Shown here: in pieces, positions 18,375 to 25,711 of the stretch
How positions within the stretch are numbered: the stretch's first letter is position 1
How the letters are laid out: every line of letters begins with the position of its first letter
Source of the DNA: Nanobdellota archaeon
Lineage (GTDB): Archaea; Nanobdellota; Nanobdellia; SCGC-AAA011-G17; GW2011-AR17
Assembly (NCBI GenBank): GCA_013331795.1
Contig: DUFP01000009.1
Span: forward strand, 1-54,372
Direction: 5' to 3'
Length of the DNA: 54,372 nt
Position numbers and translations under genes: made by a program
Notes under the pieces: generated by a model
Told to the model about the DNA's origin: nothing
The model's input: the letters and a program-made list of their open reading frames with translations, nothing else
Database searches by the model: none

Positions 18375-19028
18375 TTAAAAAGTTTTTTGTAGGATTTTTT
18401 GTTCTCCTAGTGGTATTTTACAGCTATTGGGGTTAAAAACATAGGTGTTTATTGCATCAAAATAGCCACAGCGGAAGTTGTCTAATGGTATAGCTGTTCT
18501 TTTTGAAAGCATATAGGCATAAAAGTATACTTGTGTGGATGCAAATTTCTCCAGACGTGCGTTTGGTTTGTAATCCCAAATCCAAATTTTTCCATCTTCT
18601 ATTCTTAATGCATCAATATGACCTGTTAATGGGTTGTTTGTGCCAAAAAGTCTTTCGTAATTCTGTAATTCTTGTGCGTGTAGCCATAGGGGGACTTCGA
18701 TTGCTATTGTATTCCTGTCATTCTCTAACATATAGAGTTGTACTTTTGAGTGATTAGATTGGTAGCGTTGTGCGTTTGCAGTTAAACCTTGTTTTGTCAG
18801 TTCTGTGAGTTCGTGCTTGTCAATGTGTTTCATGTTTATGTTTGAAAGGTTAAATTTCAATTTAGAAGAGCGAGGTTCTATTTGGAAATAATCATGTGGG
18901 CAGTTTTCAAAGACATCGTAGAGGTAATTTTTAAGTCCAGGATAGTTTTCTGTGAGAAGATTTGTTTTTGGTTCGTGCACTCGATAGAAGTACCACCAGC
19001 CATGCTTAAAAGAAATATGTTTTATCAC
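18375..19028 (-). CDS. PD-(D/E)XK nuclease superfamily protein
   Basis: A probable nuclease or nuclease-derived protein. The hallmark is in the second half: TGHIDALRIEDGKIWIWDYKP followed by STQVYFYAYML. This gives the D...D-x-K active site (Asp of GHID, Asp and Lys of WDYK) and the Q-x-x-x-Y helix of the Cas4/RecB/CRISPR-associated exonuclease type. No iron-sulfur cysteine set as in Cas4 is visible, and there are no CRISPR genes or repeats nearby. The N-terminal half (MIKHISFKHGWWYFYRV) is not recognised. At 217 aa it is a stand-alone domain, followed 8 nt later by the metallophosphoesterase, so the pair may act on the same nucleic acid. That link is inference. Confidence 0.8.
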   Translation of the reverse strand: MIKHISFKHGWWYFYRVHEPKTNLLTENYPGLKNYLYDVFENCPHDYFQIEPRSSKLKFNLSNINMKHIDKHELTELTKQGLTANAQRYQSNHSKVQLYMLENDRNTIAIEVPLWLHAQELQNYERLFGTNNPLTGHIDALRIEDGKIWIWDYKPNARLEKFASTQVYFYAYMLSKRTAIPLDNFRCGYFDAINTYVFNPNSCKIPLGEQKILQKTF

Positions 19029-19067
19029 CAGTTTTTCTTTATAGAAAAGATGCTTTTATAAACTTTT

Positions 19068-19835
19068 TTATGGCTTTTTTCTTTTTATCCCTTTTGCCTT
19101 TTTCCAGCAGTCCTTGAAATATGTTTCTAAGGCTAAAGAAAGTGAGGTATCATGCACATAGATATTATATTTTTCAGGGAGTGTTTTATCTTTTAGGGTA
19201 ATTTTACATTCTTCCCCATCAATGATAAGCATGGTGAATTTATCTTGTTCTAAAGGAAGATATTTTATTTTTATTCCTACTTTTTCATATGCTTGAATAA
19301 GTTCCCATGCTTTCTCTGGTCCGCCTGTAAGAATTAAACGCACGTCTACCTTTTTTTTAATTGGTTCTTTAAACTGGTGCAGGAAAGTGTATTTATCTTT
19401 GATTTTATGCATTCTCCAGCCCAGGATGTAAATAGATTTCTTTGCATTTTTAATTGCATTTTCATAAATAGTTACAGAAGCTTTTTGTCCTATGGAAAGA
19501 CTCAGAATTTCTTTTCGTTGGTTTATTCTTTTTTCTTTTTTTAGTTTTTCAATCTCTTGTAGAAGTTGTTCAGCATTCTTTTCTAGAGCTTTCTTTTTGT
19601 TTTCAATATATGAAGGGATTGAAATCTTTGGATCTATAGCTTCAAATTGTTTTGTTTTTCCAGAAAATTCTAGGATAAGATTCTTTTTCCCTAAACTTTG
19701 TAATGTTGGATAGACTGCTGTTGGTGGCACAGTTGAACATTCTGCAAGTTGTTTTGCTGAGAGTCTTTGTCCTTGGAGAAGCCCTTTATAAATTTTTGCT
19801 TCGTACTCTGTGAGATCAAGTGTTTTAAGTTCCAT
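19068..19835 (-). CDS. TrmB-like transcriptional regulator
   Basis: A sugar-sensing type archaeal regulator. The N-terminal winged helix reads LDLTEYEAKIYKGLLQGQRLSAKQLAECSTVPPTAVYPTLQSLGKKNLI, the standard TrmB HTH (LT..EA.iY..Ll). A lysine- and glutamate-rich coiled coil (about residues 80-115) follows. The C-terminal part is a phospholipase-D-like/TrmB effector fold without the full sugar-binding domain (SVTIYENAIKNAKKSIYILGW, then VDVRLILTGG). At 255 aa it belongs to the shorter branch. It is divergent from the inositol-phosphatase-family gene at 19885 with 49 bp between starts, so that gene is its most likely target along with itself. This is inferred from position only. Confidence 0.85.
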   Translation of the reverse strand: MELKTLDLTEYEAKIYKGLLQGQRLSAKQLAECSTVPPTAVYPTLQSLGKKNLILEFSGKTKQFEAIDPKISIPSYIENKKKALEKNAEQLLQEIEKLKKEKRINQRKEILSLSIGQKASVTIYENAIKNAKKSIYILGWRMHKIKDKYTFLHQFKEPIKKKVDVRLILTGGPEKAWELIQAYEKVGIKIKYLPLEQDKFTMLIIDGEECKITLKDKTLPEKYNIYVHDTSLSLALETYFKDCWKKAKGIKRKKP

Positions 19836-19884
19836 TAATGATTAGGAATTAATAGTTATTTCTATTTATTAATTCTTCTGTTGT

Positions 19885-20721
19885 ATGTGTATGAAAAACT
19901 ATCAACTATATCAAGAGTTAGACGTAGCACGCCGTTTGGCTGAACAAGCTGGTATTCGTATCATGAGGGGATATTTTGGAGCAGCAGATAAAACTAAGAC
20001 TATCAAAGATGATGGTACTCCTGTTACAGAAACAGATAAGGCTGCAAATGAGCTTATTGTTCAAGGATTGCATAATGCTTTTCCACAAGATGGGATTGTG
20101 AGTGAAGAATTACCTCCTTTAGAAGGTTTAGAAGGGGTTGTCAATAGAGTATGGTATGTTGATCCTTTAGATGGGACAAGTGGATTTGTGTATAGAAGTG
20201 ATCAGTTTGCGGTGCATATTGGTTTAGCCATTGATGAAGAAGCTGTATTAGGTGTTGTACATAAACCTACGACTGGGGAAACGTATTTTGGCATTAAAGG
20301 ACAAGGTGCATATCTTGCAAATATGTATAAGACTGAACGAATGTTTGTGTCTTCTTCAAGGAATCCAGAGTCTCGTGTCGTTGTTGACAAGGATACTATC
20401 ATTGATCCTGCATGGAAAGAAGTTTTTGAAGATTTACGATGCAAAAAACTCTTTACAAGCGGAAGCGAGGGACTTCGTATTATGAAGGTTGCTGAAGGCA
20501 TTGCCGATGTACATATGAATAATGGACCACAGTTTTGTAATACTTGGGATCTTTGTGCGCCGCAGATTATTGCAACAGAGGCTGGAGCATATTTTTGTAC
20601 TTTAGATAAGAGTCCTATGCTTTATCAAAAACAAGGAAAGATTGGAAGAGTATATGTGTTTGCAAACACTGAGGAAAGAGTGGAACATGCACGAGAAGTG
20701 CTTGGAAAGTTTTTTGCGTAA
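19885..20721 (+). CDS. Inositol monophosphatase family phosphatase (IMPase/CysQ/FBPase-like)
   Basis: A Mg2+-dependent, lithium-sensitive type sugar phosphatase. The metal-site motifs are all present: GIVSEELP (the Glu), VDPLDGTSGFVY (the DPLDGT motif) and NTWDLCAPQIIATEAG (the WD...A motif). In archaea such enzymes hydrolyse inositol-1-phosphate, fructose-1,6-bisphosphate or 3'-phosphoadenosine phosphate. The sequence alone does not separate these, although the short 278-aa length fits IMPase or CysQ. MCMKNYQ at 19885 and an ATG two codons later are both possible starts. It is divergent from the TrmB-like regulator and followed 32 nt later by fen1, which has its own TATA-like box. Confidence 0.85.
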   Translation: MCMKNYQLYQELDVARRLAEQAGIRIMRGYFGAADKTKTIKDDGTPVTETDKAANELIVQGLHNAFPQDGIVSEELPPLEGLEGVVNRVWYVDPLDGTSGFVYRSDQFAVHIGLAIDEEAVLGVVHKPTTGETYFGIKGQGAYLANMYKTERMFVSSSRNPESRVVVDKDTIIDPAWKEVFEDLRCKKLFTSGSEGLRIMKVAEGIADVHMNNGPQFCNTWDLCAPQIIATEAGAYFCTLDKSPMLYQKQGKIGRVYVFANTEERVEHAREVLGKFFA

Positions 20722-20753
20722 GTTATAAATACTCTTTTTTCTTTTTTCTTTTT

Positions 20754-21764
20754 ATGGGAGTAAAGATTTCTGAGCTTGTAGATAAGCGAGATTTGAAATG
20801 GGAAGAATTACAAGGTAAAAGTCTTGCTATTGATGCTTCAAATGTTCTCTTTCAGTTTACGAGTTCTATTCGGCAAGCAGATGGAACACTTTTGATGGAT
20901 AGTAATGGGCATGTGACTTCTCATTTAGTAGGATTATTTTCACGAGTGCCGAATCTTATGCAAAAAGGAATAGTTCCTGTGTTTGTGTTTGATGGTGAAG
21001 CCCCTTTATTGAAAGAAAAAACACGAGCAATACGAAGAGGCTTGAAAGAAAAAGCGCAAGAGCGATATACAAAAGCAGTTTTGGAAGAAGGCGAAGAAGC
21101 TGCAGGAAGATATTCAAAACAATTTTCTTATGTTACTGGAGATATGTTTGATGAATCCAAAGAGTTGCTTCTTGCAATGGGGTTACCTGTTGTTCAAGCG
21201 CCTTCAGAAGCTGAGGCAGAATGTGCATATATGGTACAGAAAAAAATTGTGTGGGCTTCTGTATCACAGGATTATGATTCCTTACTTTTTGGAGCTCCAC
21301 GACTTATTTTTAATCTTACTTTGTCTCAGAAAAGGAAAATTACTGGGGGAAAGCATGTGTTGATTGCTCCCTATCTTGTTGAATTGAAAGGTGTGTTAGA
21401 GAAGTTGCAGTTAACACAAGATCAGTTGATAGTTTTAGGAATCCTTGTGGGTGGAGATTATAATCCTGGTGGAATCAAGGGGATAGGACCGAGAAAGGCT
21501 TTGAAGTTACTACATACTGAGAAAGATTTTGGAAAAATATTTTCTTCTTTAGAGACTGATTTTGATTGGAAAGAAATTTTTGATACCTATAAAAATATTC
21601 CTGTAGAAGATGTTGTTTTACGAAAAGGAACATTAGATGAAGATGCTGTCAAAGAGATTCTTGTTGATAGGCATGATTTTTCTGAAGAGCGGGTGAATCA
21701 AACTTTAGAAAAAATAAAGAAAGTTATACCTGAAGAGAAGAGTAGTTTGAAGAAGTGGTTTTAG
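20754..21764 (+). CDS. fen: Flap endonuclease 1
   Basis: Removes 5' flaps during Okazaki fragment maturation and base excision repair. The N-terminal nuclease region begins MGVKISELV and includes SLAIDASNVLFQF and VFVFDGEAP. The internal region has APSEAEAECAYMV and SQDYDSLLFGAP, which carry the metal-binding carboxylates, followed by the helix-hairpin-helix GGDYNPGGIKGIGPRKAL. The C-terminus ends SSLKKWF, a PCNA-interacting (PIP-box-like) peptide. The 336-aa length is normal for archaeal FEN1. A TATA-like agttataaata lies about 23-33 bp before the ATG, indicating a leaderless message. It is an archaeal/eukaryotic-type replication gene, consistent with mcm and the rfc genes in this window. 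Confidence 0.96.
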   Translation: MGVKISELVDKRDLKWEELQGKSLAIDASNVLFQFTSSIRQADGTLLMDSNGHVTSHLVGLFSRVPNLMQKGIVPVFVFDGEAPLLKEKTRAIRRGLKEKAQERYTKAVLEEGEEAAGRYSKQFSYVTGDMFDESKELLLAMGLPVVQAPSEAEAECAYMVQKKIVWASVSQDYDSLLFGAPRLIFNLTLSQKRKITGGKHVLIAPYLVELKGVLEKLQLTQDQLIVLGILVGGDYNPGGIKGIGPRKALKLLHTEKDFGKIFSSLETDFDWKEIFDTYKNIPVEDVVLRKGTLDEDAVKEILVDRHDFSEERVNQTLEKIKKVIPEEKSSLKKWF

Positions 21765-22269
21765 GGCTCTGTAGAATACTTCAATAAAACTCACTTATAG
21801 ACCTTAAAGATAGTGTCTAGACTTATAAATAGCAGATATTTTCTAAAAAATAATCTTTACACAAAAATATTTTTCTAACTTTTTAATTCTTAATTTCCCC
21901 TCTAATTTGATTAGTTGTTTTGCCTTACTCAAGAATAGTTGAAGACAAAAAGTTATAAATGATCTGATTCTCCTCCTCTTGAAATGCTGAAAGAAGTCAT
22001 TAAAGTCCATACATTAAAAATTCATGCTGGCGCAAACCTCATTAGAGAAAACTCTTCTGCTCTTTGGAGTGTGTTAATGGGACGAAAACAACAATCTTTA
22101 CATTTTTATTTGCATAATAATGGAGAGTGCTATGTTATTTATTAAGCTTGTTCTTAGGTCTTTTGTGTTAGCAACTAAGATTAATCTGTGAAGAGCTTTT
22201 GTGTATAAAAAATCTTTACCAATAGCCCTTATACGAACTTTAATAAATTCTTCCTTCTTTTTTCCTGTT
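21765..22269. other. 505-nt gene-poor interval
   Basis: Between fen1 and trm5 there is no recognisable protein family. It contains two TATA-like boxes (acttataaatag near 21819 and agttataaatg near 21952), a very A/T-rich block (about 21835-21905), the small open frame described separately at 21984-22145, and a weak inverted repeat cttag...ctaag near 22153-22178. The first TATA box has no ORF behind it, so a short non-coding transcript is possible. Nothing stronger can be said from the sequence. Confidence 0.4.
21984..22145 (+). CDS. Possible small protein, 53 aa
   Basis: An ATG-initiated frame of 53 codons, starting MLKEVIKVHTLKIHAG and ending NGECYVIY. It is preceded about 25-33 bp upstream by the TATA-like agttataaatg, the spacing seen before many genes of this window, so a leaderless small mRNA is plausible. 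The composition is mixed and not membrane-like. No family is recognised. It could be a chance frame in a gene-poor interval. Confidence 0.35.
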   Translation: MLKEVIKVHTLKIHAGANLIRENSSALWSVLMGRKQQSLHFYLHNNGECYVIY

Positions 22270-23187
22270 ATGAAATGTGTGAAAGTTCTCAAAAAGGATG
22301 CGGAAAAAGTAAAAAAGCAACTTTTAGAAAAAGGAGCTTTTGCTTTAGGCTATGGTCCTCTTGTTGGAAGAGAGTATATTTATTTCCCTGTGAATAAAGA
22401 TGTAAAAGGATATACACTTGTAGAAAAAGATGTTCTTCTTAAAGAAAGAAAAGAGAAGTATAGCGGTGCGTATGATCAAATAGGTGATATTATTATTGTT
22501 GGTGAGGATGTTAAAACATCTGAAGCAAAAAAACTTCTTCAAAAAGTAGATGTAAAAGTCGTTTTGAGAAGAAAGGGATTGTATCATGGGGAATTTCGCA
22601 CACAGGATTTAGAATGGATTATTGGAGAGAAAAGAAAAGAGACAGTGCACAAAGAAAGTGGTGTGCAGATGAAATTAGATGTAGAACAATGTTATTTTAC
22701 TCCACGCTTGGGAACAGAACGACTGCGTATTGTACAGATGATTAGGCCTTATGAAAAAGTTTTAGTTTTTTTTTCTGGGGTTGGTCCCTACCCTTTAATT
22801 TTTGCAAAGTATAGCAAAGCTTCTTTGATTGTAGGAGTAGAGAAGAATCCTATTGCTCATCAGTATGCTGTACAGAACTGTATGAAATATCCTCAGATTC
22901 ATTTGTATAATATAGATGCAAAGGATTTCTCTTCTTCTGAAAAATTTGATAGAATACTTATGCCTCTTCCAAAATCAGCAGAAGAATTTCTCCCCGTTGC
23001 TGTGAAACATTTGAAAAAAAATGGGATGATTCATTTCTATACTTTTGCGGCAGCAGAAGAAATAGAAAAAAAGCCTTTAGATCTTATACGTACAAAGGTT
23101 CTTTCTTTCAAAGTTCTTTCTGTGGTGAAATGCGGGCAGTATGCTCCGAAAAAATTTCGTGTCTGTGTTGATTTTACTTTAGAGTAA
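22270..23187 (+). CDS. trm5: tRNA (guanine37-N1)-methyltransferase, Trm5/Tyw2 family
   Basis: Transfers a methyl group from S-adenosylmethionine to position 37 of tRNAs, protecting the reading frame. The MKCVKVLKKDAEKVKKQLLEKG start is chosen over an upstream GTG because it matches the archaeal family N-terminus and is preceded at normal distance by a TATA-like ctttaataaattc. The middle part holds the D1-type domain (GDIIIVGEDVKTSEAKKLL). The SAM domain has YFTPRLGTERLRI, VLVFFSGVGPYPL (motif I) and GVEKNPIAHQYAVQN (motif II). DRILMPLPKSAEEFLPVAV occupies the catalytic N/MPP-type motif position. Length is 305 aa. Its 3' end overlaps the convergent HExxH protein by 9 nt. Tyw2 is the main alternative assignment. 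Confidence 0.87.
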   Translation: MKCVKVLKKDAEKVKKQLLEKGAFALGYGPLVGREYIYFPVNKDVKGYTLVEKDVLLKERKEKYSGAYDQIGDIIIVGEDVKTSEAKKLLQKVDVKVVLRRKGLYHGEFRTQDLEWIIGEKRKETVHKESGVQMKLDVEQCYFTPRLGTERLRIVQMIRPYEKVLVFFSGVGPYPLIFAKYSKASLIVGVEKNPIAHQYAVQNCMKYPQIHLYNIDAKDFSSSEKFDRILMPLPKSAEEFLPVAVKHLKKNGMIHFYTFAAAEEIEKKPLDLIRTKVLSFKVLSVVKCGQYAPKKFRVCVDFTLE

Positions 23188-23673
23188 GTCCAACAATGTT
23201 TTGTAGAGGTCAAAGTCTCCTTCTATTTTGGCTCCATGAATGAAATGTGCGCCCACTTCTGCTGTAACTTCGCTGAGAAGAAATGTTGCTAACAAAGCAG
23301 AAGATGACCATTTTAGAAATGTTTTTGGGTCTTTGCTTTGTATTGTTTTTACTAGCCCTAATCCTAATATGCCAATGGCTAGTGCAGAATGGATTGCATA
23401 TGTTTCTGTGTGAGCTACTTCGTGTGCAAGTTCATAGGCCATATATTCTGCCCCCACTTCTGCGTTGAAAACATCTTGGTGAAACTCACATGCATCCTTG
23501 ATTGTTATTTCCTTTTTTCTTAATTGCACATTAGAAAGATCAAAATAGCCTTTTGTATCTTGAATGGTTACATTATATTCTGTACCAAAAATATTTGTCG
23601 CAGTATTCCCATCATAGTTTAGATTCCAACCATTTTTGTGAATATGTTGTTGTATTTCTCTTTCTATTTTCAT
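23179..23673 (-). CDS. Small membrane protein with HEVAH zinc-protease-like motif
   Basis: An unrecognised 164-aa protein. The hydrophilic N-terminal half (MKIEREIQQHIHKNGWNLNY...) is followed by EVGAEYMAYELAHEVAHTE at about residues 70-90, an HExxH motif in a helix as in zincin metallopeptidases. Next come a hydrophobic segment (HSALAIGILGLGLV), a basic loop (KTIQSKDPK) and a second hydrophobic segment (SSALLATFLLSEVTAEVGAHF). A third zinc ligand could be one of the acidic or histidine residues of SEVTAEVGAHF. The start has a clear AGGAGA ribosome binding site 7-8 nt upstream and a leader that contains an inverted repeat. Its 3' end overlaps trm5 by 9 nt. Protease activity is inferred only from the motif. 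Confidence 0.7.
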   Translation of the reverse strand: MKIEREIQQHIHKNGWNLNYDGNTATNIFGTEYNVTIQDTKGYFDLSNVQLRKKEITIKDACEFHQDVFNAEVGAEYMAYELAHEVAHTETYAIHSALAIGILGLGLVKTIQSKDPKTFLKWSSSALLATFLLSEVTAEVGAHFIHGAKIEGDFDLYKTLLDLL

Positions 23674-23718
23674 TTTTTTGTCTCCTTGTATAGCTCTTAC
23701 TATTTGTTTTGTTTTTCG

Positions 23719-23742
23719 CGATCAATGACCTGTTACTGATCG
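23719..23742 (-). promoter_or_regulatory. Inverted repeat in the leader of the HEVAH gene
   Basis: CGATCA at 23719-23724 and TGATCG at 23737-23742 form a 6-bp perfect inverted repeat with a 12-nt spacer, located 46-69 nt upstream of the minus-strand start at 23673. It could be an operator or a short RNA hairpin in the 5' leader. It is more G+C-rich than its surroundings. No protein is known to bind it. Confidence 0.4.
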
Positions 23743-23798
23743 AAATCCTTTACTCTTGTATTTTCTCCAAAAAGTTTATATGTTCTGGATACTTTATG

Positions 23799-23920
23799 TC
23801 CCCATGCTGGGATTTGAACCCAGAGATCCGGTCAAGGAAAGAGGTTTCCTTAGAACATTAGTTCCTCTGGTTCTAAGGGTTTTTTGGGACCTCCGCCATA
23901 CCAAGTTAGATGACATGAGC
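23799..23920 (-). tRNA. Intron-bearing tRNA gene, type II, probably tRNA-Leu(CAA)
   Basis: A canonical T arm (CTGGG-TTCAAAT-CCCAG), a D-loop with A14 A15...GG, the T8-A14 and A15-T48 tertiary pairs, and six of seven acceptor pairs (GCTCATG with CATGGGG) identify a tRNA. The anticodon stem GAGGT/ACCTC is separated by about 43 nt containing a perfect 9-bp hairpin (CCTTAGAAC/GTTCTAAGG). Removing a ~36-nt intron after position 37 leaves the loop CCCAAAA, anticodon CAA, and an 86-nt mature type II tRNA with discriminator A, as expected for Leu. Oddities are a G1-G72 mismatch, C33 instead of U33 and a weak D-stem. Identity is therefore tentative. A TATA-like cttttataaa is 23-33 bp upstream (23943-23953). 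Confidence 0.6.
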
Positions 23921-23967
23921 TTAGATTTTCTTTAGGCTTTTGTTTTTATAAAAGTTTCTGAGAAAAA

Positions 23968-23983
23968 TCCGGAAGATTTCCGA
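23968..23983. promoter_or_regulatory. Palindromic motif shared with the mcm upstream region (copy 1)
   Basis: TCCGGAAGATTTCCGA contains the perfect palindrome CGGAA-GAT-TTCCG. The reverse complement of 37987-38003 differs at only one of 15 core positions. This copy lies about 80 bp upstream of the 79-aa gene and 48 bp upstream of the minus-strand tRNA. It is a candidate binding site for a regulator. Confidence 0.4.
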
Positions 23984-24063
23984 AAAAAGCATTCTTTTTA
24001 GGAGGATTTTCGGTTTCTCGTCGATAAGCAAAAGTATTTAAAACCAGGATTTTTTCTTAGTTT

Positions 24064-24303
24064 ATGGCATTTGACAAAAATTTGGATAAAGCATTATTTA
24101 GTGAGACCGTAAAATTTGAAACTACAAGAATAACAGTGAGTGTTATGTCTTATAATGAAGGAACAGCAAAATTACAGATATCTCGAGAAGATTTAAGTAA
24201 TAATACGGGTGAGTATAGTTTTAGTAAATTAGGGAGACTCTTTAAAGAAGAAGCGGAAGCAGTTATGCCTTTGATGCAGAAAGCCTTGGCTTTTATGAAG
24301 TAA
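24064..24303 (+). CDS. Small conserved-looking protein of unknown function (79 aa)
   Basis: I do not recognise this protein. The sequence MAFDKNLDKALFSETVKFETTRITVSVMSYNEGTAKLQ-type pattern suggests a short helix, two or three beta strands and a C-terminal helix (GRLFKEEAEAVMPLMQKALAFMK). It is soluble and slightly acidic. The ATG is preceded at 25-33 bp by a TATA-like agtatttaaaac, so the message is probably leaderless, and a palindromic motif shared with the mcm upstream region lies further upstream. It is a separate gene, 56 nt before the MTAP-like gene, which has its own TATA-like box. Confidence 0.7.
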   Translation: MAFDKNLDKALFSETVKFETTRITVSVMSYNEGTAKLQISREDLSNNTGEYSFSKLGRLFKEEAEAVMPLMQKALAFMK

Positions 24304-24359
24304 AAACTCTATTTTTCATTTGCATTAGTTTTAAAAAGGGGCTTTTTCTTTTTCTTTTT

Positions 24360-25151
24360 ATGAAAATAGCTTTTCTTCTAGGAAGTGGTTTGAGTACAGC
24401 GTTTGATCATCTTTTATTGAATATTCAATATCATAAGGAGACTCACAATTCTTATGGTCGTGTGCTTCCTTATAAAACTGGAACATATCATGATGTAGAG
24501 GTTGTGTTGCTTCCTCGGCATGGGGAGAAAGATGGAAAACCTATTCGCAGTCCTGCAGAACTTATCCAAGAAAAAGGATATGAAGCAAATGTTTTAAGAC
24601 TTTATGAAGAAGGTGTTGATCTTGTGTATGGTTTTAGTGCGGTAGGAGCTTTAGATTTGGATATTCCCATTGCAGATCAACATGCTTTTGTTGTTCCAGG
24701 GAGAGCTTTCCGGGGTTTTGCTGCATCTCGACATAGTTTTGGAACTACATCTAAAAATGTTCATTCTAACTTAAATTCTATTTTTGATTTAGAACTACAA
24801 AGAAAAGTTGGATCTGCAATACGAGAGACTGGCTGTCTGGCTTTAGAAAATGGATTGTATATCTATAATGGAGGAGATTGTTTTGAAAGTAGTGATGAAA
24901 TTGCAGTACTGGATGAGCTCACTCAAAGTAGGAGGCCTTATAGAATTGTTGGCATGACGACAGTCCCAGAAGGAATGCTCCTTTCACAAATGGGAATACC
25001 TTTTGCAGCAATTTGTTCTAATGTTAATTATGCAAATGGGCTTGTTCCAAGTGCAGTTGTTGATCATAAGGAAACTAAGAGAGTTATGGCTATTGCAAAA
25101 AAAGATATTGTTCAGATTGTTGAACATTTATTAGATTCTACTACAACTTAA
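24360..25151 (+). CDS. Nucleoside phosphorylase, MTA/purine phosphorylase (MTAP) family
   Basis: Phosphorolytic cleavage of 5'-methylthioadenosine or purine nucleosides, for methionine and purine salvage. The N-terminal IAFLLGSGLS is the phosphate-binding loop. VVLLPRHGEKDGKPIRSPAEL matches the MTAP signature LPRHG..H....., and the C-terminal IVGMTTVPEGMLLSQMGIPFAAICSNVNYANGL matches the family's M-T-x-x-PE-A base and ribose site, although the usual Glu-Ala is Glu-Gly here. Length is 263 aa, normal for the trimeric family. Several usual pocket residues appear changed, so the exact substrate is uncertain. Its 3' end overlaps convergent rlmE by 11 nt. Confidence 0.85.
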   Translation: MKIAFLLGSGLSTAFDHLLLNIQYHKETHNSYGRVLPYKTGTYHDVEVVLLPRHGEKDGKPIRSPAELIQEKGYEANVLRLYEEGVDLVYGFSAVGALDLDIPIADQHAFVVPGRAFRGFAASRHSFGTTSKNVHSNLNSIFDLELQRKVGSAIRETGCLALENGLYIYNGGDCFESSDEIAVLDELTQSRRPYRIVGMTTVPEGMLLSQMGIPFAAICSNVNYANGLVPSAVVDHKETKRVMAIAKKDIVQIVEHLLDSTTT

Positions 25152-25710
25152 ATCCTGTTGCAACAATGTAAATTTCTTTTGAACCTTGGCGTGTTGATTG
25201 AGGGCTGTATCTTTTTACAAAGCTGAAATGGGGTTTTATTTCTTTTACAAGGTCTTCTGTTTCTTGTGACTGAAATGTTTTTACGAGAAAGTTTCCATTT
25301 GTATTGAGATGTTTTTTTGCAATAAGAAATGATTCTCTTGAAAGAATATAGGATATTGCTTGGTCTCTTTCTCGCATTCCTGTTGTTTTAGGTGCAATAT
25401 CAGAAATTATGACATCAAATTTTCCTTGCAATTGTTTTTTTACTTCTGTATCTTCAATATCTCCTTGAATGAATGTTACTCCTTCAATGGGTTTAATAGA
25501 AACAAGATCTACTCCAACAATTCTTCCCCTTGTCATTTGCTTAATCACTTGCAACCATGATCCGGGAGCACAACCTATGTCTAATACTGCGTCATTTTTT
25601 TGTATCAGCTGATATTTTTTTGCAATCTCTATAAGCTTGTATGAAGATCGTGCACGAAATCCTTCTTTCTTTGCTTTATTAAAATAATAATCTTTTTGAT
25701 TGTATGCCAT
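25141..25710 (-). CDS. rlmE: Ribosomal RNA 2'-O-methyltransferase RlmE/FtsJ family
   Basis: Methylates a 2'-OH in the large-subunit rRNA A-loop in bacteria; archaeal homologues are thought to do the same. The catalytic K-D-K-E tetrad is visible: RARSSYKLIEI, IISDIAPK, NFLVKTFQ and SKEIYIVA. The SAM motif is VLDIGCAPGSWLQV. The N-terminal GFRARSSYKL and the 189-aa length are typical, with no TRAM extension. It starts 1 nt after herA ends on the same strand, so the two genes are cotranscribed. Confidence 0.93.
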   Translation of the reverse strand: MAYNQKDYYFNKAKKEGFRARSSYKLIEIAKKYQLIQKNDAVLDIGCAPGSWLQVIKQMTRGRIVGVDLVSIKPIEGVTFIQGDIEDTEVKKQLQGKFDVIISDIAPKTTGMRERDQAISYILSRESFLIAKKHLNTNGNFLVKTFQSQETEDLVKEIKPHFSFVKRYSPQSTRQGSKEIYIVATGFKL

Positions 25711-25711
25711 T

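Noticed and set aside
18375-19028. Cas4 of a CRISPR system
   Set aside because: The D..DYK nuclease core is similar, but the Fe-S cysteines are not seen and there are no cas genes, direct repeats or spacers in the window.
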